Assembly (NCBI GenBank): GCA_965240325.2
Contig: OZ251222.1
Coordinates: forward strand, 1 to 64,000
Length of the DNA stretch: 64,000 nucleotides
From: Rebecca billardiae RCC1528
Taxonomy: Eukaryota; Haptophyta
Direction: 5' to 3'
Shown here: positions 43,687-52,805 of the stretch, one piece after another
Layout: the number at the start of each line of letters is the position of its first letter
Numbering within the stretch: position 1 is the first letter of the stretch
The notes under the pieces: generated by a model
Told to the model about the DNA's origin: nothing
The model's database searches: none
The model's input: only the letters and a program-made list of their open reading frames with translations
Position numbers and translations under genes: made by a program

Positions 43687-44135
43687 GAGGCGGTGGAGTG
43701 CAGCTGGCTGACCGTACGGGTAGCTGGCACCGTTGACCGGCCACACGGGGTCGGCGCCGCGGCACGGACGGGCGGTAGCTGCGGCGACGGTCGGGCAGGA
43801 CGCGCCGGCGAGGGCAGCGCGGGCTGGAGGCGGAGAGCTGCACGAGTTCACGACGTGCGTCCCACCCAAATGATGGTCACCCCGAGCGTACCCGACTGGC
43901 ACGGCTCCCACAATCCTGCGGCGCCACGCCGCGCCGCAAAGGTGAGCTGCTCGAGGCACGTCGACCAATAAGCTCATAGGGGGGGGCAGCGAGCGCCGGC
44001 ACCGAGTCCGGGGAGGCGCGCGCGGGGCAGAGTCCGGGAGGGAGTCCGGGCCTGTGCGGAGCGGCGCCGGCAGTCATAACGCGATAACCGCCGGACTGCC
44101 AAACCCACCACTCCCGTCGCGTCGGCCATCGCCCC
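43687..44135. repeat. 449-bp direct repeat, copy 2
   Basis: Same sequence and length as 41736-42184. It lies at the upstream (5') end of the recombinase gene, so it may carry its promoter. After 44135 the flank (GAAACCCGCAAAAGG) is unrelated to the sequence that follows copy 1. Confidence 0.92.
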
Positions 44136-44202
44136 GAAACCCGCAAAAGGTCGTTGTGTCGTAACACACGCGCACGTCCACACGCCCGACGACGACAGCA
44201 CC

Positions 44203-47017
44203 ATGCCCGCGACGCTCCGCGAACATGACGACGCGCCGGCGCGTGCGCACCGGCCCGCGTGGGGTGACATTGATTGTCGGGCACCCACGCCCGCCGACGA
44301 GGAGCTCGGCACGAGCACCGTCTTCGACCTGACCGACAACCTCGATGGGCAGCGCGTGCTCGTCCACTCGACGGCAGTGCGCGCAGCGGCCATGCGCTTC
44401 TGGAGCGCTGCCGGCCTGGCGGACACCGACATTATGCCCGCGGAGATGGTGTCTCATCTCAGCGCGCTCCTCGCGCGCGAGCTCGGCGCCGGCACGGCAG
44501 CCGAGGTTGGTGGCGGTCACATCTGGGCGACGACAAGCGGTGGCGCCGGGCTAGCAGTCGACGACGCTATGGACGACGCGCGAGCGCTCGGTGAGTCCGA
44601 GGGCCTGCGCGCCATGCACCTGTGCTCGCACCTGATGCAGCTCGCCGCCCAGGCCACGCGCGGCGCGGACGAGCTCGCCTGCATCGCCTACCTCGCAAAG
44701 CTGCACCAGCAGATCACGGTGGTCGTCATCGACGGCGGCAGCGGTGCGGTGCGCACGGCGCTCCGCCGCCTGTCGGCGATCGAGGGCGGTGCGAAGAGCT
44801 GGACAGAGCTGCAGCGCCGGGTACGGATCGTCGCCGTGCTGCGCAACGCCAAGCGCAAATACGTGCAGCTCGCCGACGACGCCCGCTGTGCCGACGACTT
44901 CGACTCGCTGGCGCACGGAGCGCGCCCATGCAGCCACGTCCAGCTGGAGGCGGCGCTCACCCGCGCCCGCGCCGCGGTCGAATGTGCTCAGCGGCTCGCA
45001 CTCGGCGACGACTGCTGCCCCAACGCGGCCGCAGAGTATGACGAGGCCCGCGGGGCGAACGTTGGCCTCGCCGACGCCAGGGCGGCGCTCGCAGACGCGC
45101 TCGCCGGCGCGCTCGAAGTCGACGTCACCGCGCTCGACGTGACGATGTGCTGCGCCTTTGAGCTGCTGCTCGAGGCGGCTTCTCGCGAGAACCTTGCCAA
45201 CGCGCTCGAGCTCGCCGAGGCGTCTACCACGGCACACTCGGGTATCGCTGCGCCAGCCACCGCTGAGCGCGAGGTGGTAAGCGCGCATCGCGCAGCCGGG
45301 AGCTGCAAGCTTGGCGAGAAGCTGCTGAGCACGGTGCCCATGGACGCGGCGGCCGCTGGCGTGCTGCCCAGCGCGAGAGCGCGCGCGCGCACTCCAGCTC
45401 GGACGTCTGTGCAGCGCGGCACGGTGGCGCATGGCAGCGGCCGAGTTGCAGGCGGCGATGGCGGCAGCTGACACCGTGAGTCTAGGCGGCCCCACGCTCG
45501 TTGTCGGGCCGTCGAGTGCGCCACGGAAGCGGCCGTCGCTCGTCGGCTCGCTGAGTGAGCTTCCACCCGCCGGGCTTCCGCGCCGCGCATCGCAAAGGCC
45601 ATCAACGCTCGAGTCTCCCGCCTCAACACGACGCCGGGTGTCGGGTGGTGGGCGCCGGACGCGCAGCGCGCGCTCCTCGCGCTCCTCCGACGAGGAGAGC
45701 GTGTACGAGGAGGGGCAGATCGTTGCCGACCTGGCGGTGAACGTGCGGCCGCGGCTGCGCGAGCTCGCCTCGAGCATGCGGAGCTCGTTTGTCAGCTCGC
45801 GCGCCGTCGCCATGCGCATGTGCAGAACCTACTCCACCAGCTTCTCCCAGGGAGCTCGGTCGAGCGGTGCGAGCTTGGGCGATGAGCCCAGCACAGGCGG
45901 CATGCCACCGCCCTCGGGCGCGGGCGCACGAGAGGAGGCCAGCGGCGGCGGCGGTGCGGCGGCAGCCGAGCACGCACAGCCCGTCGGCCACTCCCTCGGC
46001 AGCGGGGGACAGCCGGGCGACGCGGTGGCTCAGCGACTCGTCTCGGCCGCGCGGCCGGCGATGAGGGCCGTCGACGCCACCGCGGGCACTGCAACGGCGT
46101 TGCCGCCGCTCGTGAACGTGCGCCCTCGGGGCAGGCGTGGGATGCACGCGCATGGCACCATCTCGCCGCCGTCGCCAAAGCGCAGCCCCTCGCCCAAGCG
46201 CGGTGCGCTCGACGCCCTCCGCAGCATCACACCCAAGCTCGGGCGCCGGCCCGGACCGAAGCGCGCGGAGGCGGTGGGGCCCTCGGCGCCGGCTGGGCGC
46301 GAGCGTCCGCTCAGCACATCGCTGAGTGGCTCGAACGCCAGTCTGCAGAGTGCGCATCCCCAGCCGCGACGCACCGTGCCGATCCGGGCGGCGGCCGGCG
46401 GCGACTCTTCGGGCGGCGCAGCTCGTGCTACGACGCGTGAGACGCCGCACGAGGCCGTCTGGCCTCGCGACCGGCAGCAGGCGGCGGGGAGGTCTTCGCC
46501 GGCACCGAGCATGCCCTTCTCGTCTAGCTCTTCACCGGGCATCGCATACAACTTGCTCTGCTCAGCCGCCGAGCAGCCGCCGCGTGCCCCAAGCGCTGAC
46601 GACGTCAGCTTCGGTCCGTACGCGACCTCATATGAGCACGGCTCTTCGGACGGCCGTGCCGACGCGCGCGCGCACGACAAGTCGTCGGCTGCTGCACCGG
46701 CGCTGCAGACGAAGCGGACGGCGGCAGCTCGCACGCCGCTCGCGTTTGCCGGCATGCTCGCCTCAGTCCTCCATCCGTTGTCGACACCCTCCGCCGTCTC
46801 AGACTCGGCGTCCGCGTCGGCGTCTGGAGCTGCGAGTCGGACCGCGCTGCAGGCCCTTGGCACCAAGCTCTCTGCCAAGCTGCCACGGCGATCTGTGGCG
46901 GGCGCAAAGCCCTTGGCGCTGACGCCGATGAGCTTGATGACGACTACGACTGTTGCGACGACCACAGCACCCGCCGCAAATCGTGCATCAGCAGCAGCAA
47001 CGGCGGCAGTGCGGTGA
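44203..47017 (+). CDS. orphan protein, helical N-terminal half and Ser-rich disordered C-terminal half
   Basis: Two overlapping frames (44203-45471 and 45431-47017) are best joined by a 91-nt intron at 45361-45451 (GTGCTGCC...TTGCAG), giving 2724 nt and 907 aa. A 43-nt intron at 45409-45451 would also keep frame but is much shorter than the others here. Residues about 60-360 look mostly alpha-helical, with many Ala/Leu/Arg heptads (AALTRARAAVECAQRLAL) and several Cys. The rest is disordered, rich in Ser, Pro, Arg and Ala, with SPPSPKRSPSPKR as a possible phosphorylation site. No signal peptide or membrane helix. I recognise no family. The mobile element ends 67 bp upstream of its ATG, so its promoter was probably displaced or replaced. 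Confidence 0.6.
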
Positions 47018-47736
47018 CGACGACAGCAGCAGTCCGCAGCACGGCGGTGCGCCATGCATCACGATGACCGGTGCTGCCGGCGGTCGTCCGCTGGCGGAGC
47101 CCCGCACGCGCGCGTCGTCGCACCGCGCGTGTATACTGTCGTCGAGTGCAGCAGGCGTATTGCCTATTAAGCCAGGTGCATCTAATCTCCCGTAACGGTC
47201 GAGCACCCCTCGTGTCGCAGAGCGACCCGCCGGCCGTTACAGGGCCATTAGAAGGCGGTGCTATTAAGCAGTTACTTACTCAGTTAGCCTGGCCGTCTAC
47301 TATTGTCGTGGCTTACACTGCTACAACGGTCCGACTAAGTCGTAGGGGCAGTTCTGTAATGCGCTAAGAGACTAGCTGCCTAACTAGTAGTAGCTATGAC
47401 AGTCCGACGGGCCGCGCTGAGCCGCTGAGGCCTGAGCGGCTGAGCTGTGTCTGTGAGCAGCTGCTGACTGATCATCATAACGCCGCGAGCGGTAGTCTTA
47501 TACCGCCGAGATGGGCAGCCACTAGCTCAGCATCTCGATCGCCTGCGCGTGCTCATTCAGCTGTAGGGACGGGATGGCCGCCGTCGTGCCCCTGACCGGC
47601 AGTGGCACCACGTAGTGCAGTTCGAGGACGGTGGCACAGACGGTCGCCGCGCATGCACGGTCCGGGGGCGGGGGTGACCCGGTCCCATTGCACAGTGACT
47701 TCAGACTGCTGAACACATTCTTTTTGAAATTCAACG
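47018..47736. other. spacer, no gene seen
   Basis: About 720 bp with an AT-richer middle (47150-47480) and no coding signal. The last 40 nt, ending TTTTTGAAATTCAACG, precede the ATG of the PP2C-like gene. Confidence 0.5.
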
Positions 47737-50379
47737 ATGGCGGACGAGGACGCGCTCAGCGCGGCGCACGAGCTGAGGAGCCTGCGCGCCGAGCTCCGCG
47801 AGACGCGGGCGGAGCTGCACCGCGCGCACTTCCTGCTCTTCGGCACGTCGCGCCTGCTTCTCGAGCGCCCCTCGCCGTACGCGCCCGTCCGGCACGCCGC
47901 CGCGAAGGAGGATGCCCTGCGGACCGCGGCCGACGCCGCCTCGGAGCGCGTGCGGCAGAGTGACGCAGAGCGCGCCGTGGCGCACGCCACGGGCGCGGGC
48001 GTGCTCGCCCACGCGGTCGGTCCTGGCATGCCGCACGACGAGCAGCCACGCCAGGTCATGAGCGAGGCGGACGTGAGCGCGCAGACGCTGCGCGCAGCTC
48101 TGCGCGACGCGGACGCTGAGATTGGACGCGAGCGCACGCAGGCGGGCTACTTGCGCACGGCGCTGGAGCGCGTGATCCTGCGCCACTCGGCGGGTGCGCA
48201 CGACGAGTACCATGACGATGTGCCGGCCGTGCACACCGCGCGAGCGAGCGCGCACACCGAGCGCGCGCACGCCTCGCCGCGCGCGCGCGAGCACTCGCAC
48301 GCCTCGGCCTCGCAGCGCGCCGCGCTCATGGCAGCGGCGGGGCACGGGGCGGCCGCGTCCGTGGACGAGGGCGGGTGGCACGCGCTCAGCTCGCACAGCG
48401 CGCAGCCCACCGAGCGCGCCGCGCGACCGGACTTTCCCCCGTCCGCGCCGGAGACGCCACGCACAAGCGACCGCGATGGCGCGCTCACGCCCCTCTCGGC
48501 AGCGGCGGCCGCCGCCGTGGGCTCGCCGCCGCCGCGCTCGCCCTCGGCGTCGCGGGAGGAGCGCGTCGCGTTCGGCGTGGGGTACTTGCCGCGCGCGCGG
48601 CTGGCGGGCGCGCGCCCGCGCGCGCCCGCGCCGCGCGCGCCCAGCTCGCGCTGGCTGTGCGTCCTCGACCCGAGCGCGCCGCGTGCGCTCGGCCGCAACG
48701 CCCGGCTCTTCTCGGCCGGCACGGCGGCCGAGGCGGCGGAGGCGGCCGTGCCGACGAGGCTGGTGGCGTCGGCGTTGGCGGACGAGCCGGTGGGCGCGCT
48801 GCGCGAGTGGCGCGGCTCGATGCTCCTCGCCCTCGTCGACGGGCACGGCGAGCGCGCGGACGTGGCCGCGCACGAGGCATCGGCCGCGCTCCGCAGCTGG
48901 TTCAGCGACGCGGAGCGCTTTGCGGCCGCGGCCGCACAGCCGCGCGCAGCCATGCGCGAGGCGTTCGGCGCGGCGCACGAGGCGGTGTGCGCGGGGCTGG
49001 CGCGCGCGCTGCGCGCGAGCCCCGCCGACGGCGCGGGCGGCACGTCCGTCCCGCCGGCCGCGGGGTCGGCGCAGCCGTGGGCGCTGGGCTCGTGCGGCGC
49101 CAGCGCCGCCGTCGTGCTGCTGCTCAGCCCGAGTGCGCACGCGCCGCCCTCTGGCCCGGTGTGTGGGAGTGAGAGTGAGGAGGAGGACGGCGCGCGCGGG
49201 GCCGGCTCGGCACCCGCGCGCGTCGGCGCGGGGAGCGCAGACGGCTCGGCCGCGCGCGGCTGGACGGTGATCACGGCGAGCGTAGGCGATGTGAGCTGCG
49301 CGCTGTGCGAGGCCCCACACGCGCGCGCGCACCCGGCCAGCCCCGCTCTGCAGCCGGCGGCAGGTGGCCGGCTCGGTGCCCGCCCGGCGGGCTGGGAGGC
49401 GGCCGGCACGGCCGGCGCCGAGGGCGTGCGCGTGCTCAGCGCCGACCACACGCCCACCTCCGCCGCCGAGTACGCGCGCCTGCGCCGCGCCGCGCCCCAG
49501 CCGGGCCGGGGCACGCACGGCACGGCCTCTCCCGGCGGCGTCGGCAGCGGTCGCTCCCTTCGGCTGGTCTACCTCACACCTGCCGTGGCCGCGGCCACCG
49601 CCGCCGCGGCAGCAGCGGCCGCGGCCGAGGGCGGCGAGCACGGCGCAGCGGCGAGCGTCGCGCTCGCCGACGCCGCCGCCGACGCCGGCATCATCGACGT
49701 GTTCGCTCCTCCGGACGAGGGCGGCAGCGCGCGCCGCCCGGCGCCGAGCAGCGCCAACAGGCGCCGCGCGCAGGAGCAGCACATCGGTGCGGCCGCGCGG
49801 TGTGCGCCGCCCCTCTGCCACGCGCGCGCGCGCGCCCGCGAGGTTGCGCGGGGCTGCGCACGCGACGCGCCCGCGCCAACGCACCCGCGCCGACGCGCGC
49901 GCGCCGTGCGAGCAGGTGTGCGCGACGTGCGCGGCGCGCTGCCTGCCGTCGTGTTGGCGGCCGATGGCTCACGGCTGCCCGCGACGCGCATGCTAGGTGC
50001 GCCACGGCTGCAGCCAAGCGGCATCACCCACCAGCCATCAGTACGCGTGTGCGTGCTGCCGCGTGCCGACACCGGTGGCACGCGCCCATCACCCGCCGCC
50101 GCAAGGGCTGCGACCGGCCACGCGGCCTCGCCGGGCGCCGGCCCACTGCTCCTGCTCGGCACAGCCTCGCTCTGGCGGCTGTGGACACACGCGGAGCTGG
50201 GCGCAGAGCTCACCGCCGGGGTGCCCCCAGAGCAGCTGGGCACAGCGCCGGGGCTGCAGCAGGTGGTGGAGCGCGTCGCGGGTGCTTCCGCCGAGCGCAC
50301 CCAGGCCATCCTCGGCGCGGGCGGCGCAGCAGAGGCGGCGGGGATGCTGCTTCTGGCCGCGCAGCTGCCACCGCCGTGA
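47737..50379 (+). CDS. PP2C-like (PPM family) protein, probably a pseudophosphatase
   Basis: The model is 47737-49786 joined to 49916-50379 (donor GTGCGGCC, intron 129 nt), 837 aa. The intron is a multiple of three with no stop, so an unspliced 880-aa form is also open. Residues about 1-150 are a coiled coil (SLRAELRETRAELHRAHFLL). The PP2C-like part starts near residue 270. LLALVDGHGERADVAAHEAS matches the DGHG metal motif (D368), SVGDVSCALCE the VGDSR motif, and LSADHTP the LSxDHKP motif. LLLLGTASLWRLWTHAEL sits where active enzymes have L-A-S-D-G-L-W-D, so the metal-binding Asp is missing (TA in place of SD). The final DN motif is also not found. Long Ala/Gly-rich inserts separate the motifs. 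I infer a regulatory or inactive member. Confidence 0.65.
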   Translation: MADEDALSAAHELRSLRAELRETRAELHRAHFLLFGTSRLLLERPSPYAPVRHAAAKEDALRTAADAASERVRQSDAERAVAHATGAGVLAHAVGPGMPHDEQPRQVMSEADVSAQTLRAALRDADAEIGRERTQAGYLRTALERVILRHSAGAHDEYHDDVPAVHTARASAHTERAHASPRAREHSHASASQRAALMAAAGHGAAASVDEGGWHALSSHSAQPTERAARPDFPPSAPETPRTSDRDGALTPLSAAAAAAVGSPPPRSPSASREERVAFGVGYLPRARLAGARPRAPAPRAPSSRWLCVLDPSAPRALGRNARLFSAGTAAEAAEAAVPTRLVASALADEPVGALREWRGSMLLALVDGHGERADVAAHEASAALRSWFSDAERFAAAAAQPRAAMREAFGAAHEAVCAGLARALRASPADGAGGTSVPPAAGSAQPWALGSCGASAAVVLLLSPSAHAPPSGPVCGSESEEEDGARGAGSAPARVGAGSADGSAARGWTVITASVGDVSCALCEAPHARAHPASPALQPAAGGRLGARPAGWEAAGTAGAEGVRVLSADHTPTSAAEYARLRRAAPQPGRGTHGTASPGGVGSGRSLRLVYLTPAVAAATAAAAAAAAAEGGEHGAAASVALADAAADAGIIDVFAPPDEGGSARRPAPSSANRRRAQEQHIGAAARCAPPLCHARARAREVARGCARDAPAPTHPRRRARAVRAGVRDVRGALPAVVLAADGSRLPATRMLGAPRLQPSGITHQPSVRVCVLPRADTGGTRPSPAAARAATGHAASPGAGPLLLLGTASLWRLWTHAELGAELTAGVPPEQLGTAPGLQQVVERVAGASAERTQAILGAGGAAEAAGMLLLAAQLPPP

Positions 50380-51104
50380 CGGCCGTGGCCACGGACGGGA
50401 GTCGTGCCTCAGTCAGTCATGTGAGTCATGGGCGTGTCGGATGACACTCGTCCGACTCTGAGTCCGACCCGCCGTCACGGCCGTCAGCACCCGTGGCATG
50501 TGACACTCCGGGGGGTGATACTGATACGTGAGTACTGATCAGTCGGCTGCGGGACTCGGACCGTGTTCGGTGTTAGGCGCACGCGGGCGGCGGCGAATAC
50601 TCGGGCACGCCGTCTGACGCGGGCCGGCCCGCGGCACGCGCTGCCACGTCTCAGTCGGAAGCTAGATGATGACGACGATGATGCGGCAACGCGGGACGAA
50701 GCAAGTATGCTGGCGGTCAGCGCGGTCTTAATCTTATATTGCCGTGAGACGAAGTGAGTGCCGCGTGATTGATGCTGCTACTGCTGCTGCTTGCTATAGC
50801 AGCCGTAGCAGTCGTAGTCGGCTGAGTGTAACTGCTGGCGCCGGCGGGCCGGTAGTCTGCTACGGCCATCGTCATCACTTGCTAGTGGACAGAACGACCG
50901 TATATTATTGGTCGTGCTGTCAGACCGTCGTCTGTCCGAGTGAGCGCGCGCGGAGTAGTTCCGAGGCCGACCGTGCGCTGTGCGCCCGCCCAGCGCGTAC
51001 GGTCCGGAGAGTCAGCCTGCCTGCCGCCGCCGAATACATCGTCAATATAAATATCGTCCCTGCGTCGTAGCAGTCGGACATATCGCGTCATCATATATAT
51101 GTAA
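50380..51104. other. spacer, no gene seen
   Basis: About 725 bp between the converging PP2C-like gene and the glycosyltransferase-like gene, so it should hold both 3' ends. A few ATG/GAC runs occur near 50670-50690 (ATGATGACGACGATGATG). No gene. Confidence 0.5.
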
Positions 51105-52307
51105 TCAGGACGGAGACCTGCCGCCGTCGTGCCCGTGTGTCTCTAACTCTAAGTGACGGCCCACGGTGCGCCGTGCGGGACGCCTGGGACGGCTCGTCGT
51201 CGATGATGATGACGACGATGTCTGATTGTTCTGCTCATCTGTTGACGATGACGCCGCCTTAAGCATCGCACCGCAGATCTTTTCCAAGGTGTAGAGCCTT
51301 GAGCGCGTCGCTGCGTCAGGCCAGCATTCGCTGCCAGGGCGATCCTGAGGACTGTTAGGGCAGAGCCGGACCGCCTCTTGCACGTACAGATTGATTTTGT
51401 ACGGGAACAAGCGGACGAAAGCCTTCGGGTTGCGGGGGTTTGTCCAGCACGAGCGATCAGCCATGGGCGTGGACAGGTTCTCCGTCGCCACGTTGTTCCA
51501 GTTCAGCACGCTCACCTCGAAGCCCTTGCCTAAAATGTGGACACGCGCGCCACCATCGTGCGCGAAGCACGCGTTGCACGCCTCATTGATGGCCAGCGGC
51601 GGCTCCATGCACATCATGCGGCCAGGCGCGCTCGCGTTCTGCTGCCGGGCGTGCATGTAGTCCACCTGCTGAAGCGCGATCTCCGCGCCCTCTCGATTCA
51701 TCACCGCGACCAGGTCCCACGCGTACAAGGCCCAGGGTGTGCCCGGCCTCAGAGATCGGATGACGGGCCACGGCGGCACGCCGAGGGCACAACTCTGGAA
51801 GACGTCAGGGCGGGCGCGGATGACGAAGCCGTAGGGCTGCCCGCCGCGCTCGGCCTCGCCCCGAACGATCAGCTGCCAGCACATCTTGAACCGGAGGATG
51901 AGCGCGTACTGCGCGGGGCATCGGCTCTGCGTGCACAGCTTCCGCGGCCCGGTGGCTGCAATCAGCTGCTCGTCGGTCGCGACATGCGCGTACACGGCGC
52001 CGATGCCTGCGAGGGCCACGTCGCCCATGGCCTCTGTCACGTTCGGCCTACCATCCCAGTTTCTGTGCCACGTCACGCTCCACGTGAGCGACGTGGCGAC
52101 GTACGGGTCTGCAGGCGCCGGGCGTACGATCGCGTCGACAATGCGCCGCTGCACCTCGGGCAGCACCATCGTGCGCATCTCGCCGGCGAGGCACAGCGCC
52201 GCGCGCGCCTTTGGGCTCGGCCTCGCGTAGCTCCGCACGTGGTCCCCCTCGTCGCCGCGCGCCAGTACGGCGGCACACAAGGCAAGGGTGGCGCCTTGAA
52301 GACGCAT
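51105..52307 (-). CDS. secretory-pathway protein, glycosyltransferase-like
   Basis: A single-exon 400-aa protein. ATG 52307 (MRLQGATLALCAAVLARG) gives a short signal peptide; an in-frame frame extension further upstream is less likely. CLAGEMRTMVLPEVQRRIVDAI resembles the first strand and helix of several uncharacterised Golgi glycosyltransferase-like families, and FVIRARPDVF (R-x-R-x-D) is the sugar-nucleotide-type acidic motif seen in the same group. At least seven Cys suggest disulfides and a lumenal location. About 45 C-terminal residues are Ser/Thr/Arg-rich. A sugar transferase role is inferred from these two short patterns only; donor and acceptor are unknown. The next gene upstream, also minus, starts at 54107. 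Confidence 0.5.
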   Translation of the reverse strand: MRLQGATLALCAAVLARGDEGDHVRSYARPSPKARAALCLAGEMRTMVLPEVQRRIVDAIVRPAPADPYVATSLTWSVTWHRNWDGRPNVTEAMGDVALAGIGAVYAHVATDEQLIAATGPRKLCTQSRCPAQYALILRFKMCWQLIVRGEAERGGQPYGFVIRARPDVFQSCALGVPPWPVIRSLRPGTPWALYAWDLVAVMNREGAEIALQQVDYMHARQQNASAPGRMMCMEPPLAINEACNACFAHDGGARVHILGKGFEVSVLNWNNVATENLSTPMADRSCWTNPRNPKAFVRLFPYKINLYVQEAVRLCPNSPQDRPGSECWPDAATRSRLYTLEKICGAMLKAASSSTDEQNNQTSSSSSSTTSRPRRPARRTVGRHLELETHGHDGGRSPS

Positions 52308-52805
52308 GCCGCATACTTTATGCCCCATGCTGAAATTCGGACGCAATCCCGGCGGACCTGCATGTTCCAGGATTCAAGCCGCAAGAAATCCAAGGCATCA
52401 AGATCCGAAGGGCCGCCGAGGGGCCGAGTGCTCGTCTGTGCTCCGGTTCCTCTGGCGGCCGCTGACATCAGACATGTCAGTCGCTCGGGAGGCCGGGCTC
52501 AGCCGTATTCACGCGGTCTCAGCAGGTGTCTCAGAGCTGTACACGCGGGAGCGTCTATGGCATGCTTCATGAGCTAAGCGGACGGTGGAGTACATGCAGC
52601 ACAGACAGGCAGCGGCCGCTTGCAAGCTCAGCACGGTGCCGCTCCGAGCCGCTGGTGCCACGCGGCGCACGCCCGCTGAGGACTGAGCCGCGCACGCGTG
52701 CACGACCCGGAGACGTGCGCGCTGCGATGGTGCGTGGTGCGCCGTGGCCGCTTGGAGGGGCAGTGCACGGCGCGGCCAGCGAGCGCGGCGTGGTGCGGTG
52801 CGTGC
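52308..52805. other. spacer between two minus-strand genes
   Basis: 498 bp: the promoter side of the glycosyltransferase-like gene and the 3' side of the aminotransferase. No coding signal. Confidence 0.5.

Larger units (their letters stand above)
42185..44135 (-). mobile_element. tyrosine-recombinase mobile element (Crypton/DIRS-like), full unit
   Basis: This 1951-bp unit has the same termini as the 616-bp unit on its left and encodes a tyrosine recombinase on the minus strand. No reverse transcriptase or RNase H frame is present, so it is not a complete DIRS retroelement. Either it is a Crypton-type DNA element in tandem with a deleted copy, or it is a DIRS-type element stripped of its RT part. 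Its right end lies only 67 bp before the ATG of the 907-aa gene. Confidence 0.7.

Noticed and set aside
41736-44135. Reading the 449-bp repeats as LTRs of an ordinary LTR retrotransposon
   Set aside because: They lack TG...CA ends. The inner DNA encodes a tyrosine recombinase rather than gag-pol, and the left repeat is followed directly by a second repeat block with no primer-binding site seen.
45409-45451. A 43-nt intron joining the two frames of the 907-aa gene
   Set aside because: It keeps frame but is half the length of the shortest other intron here; the 91-nt alternative (45361-45451) fits the size range better. It cannot be excluded without transcripts.
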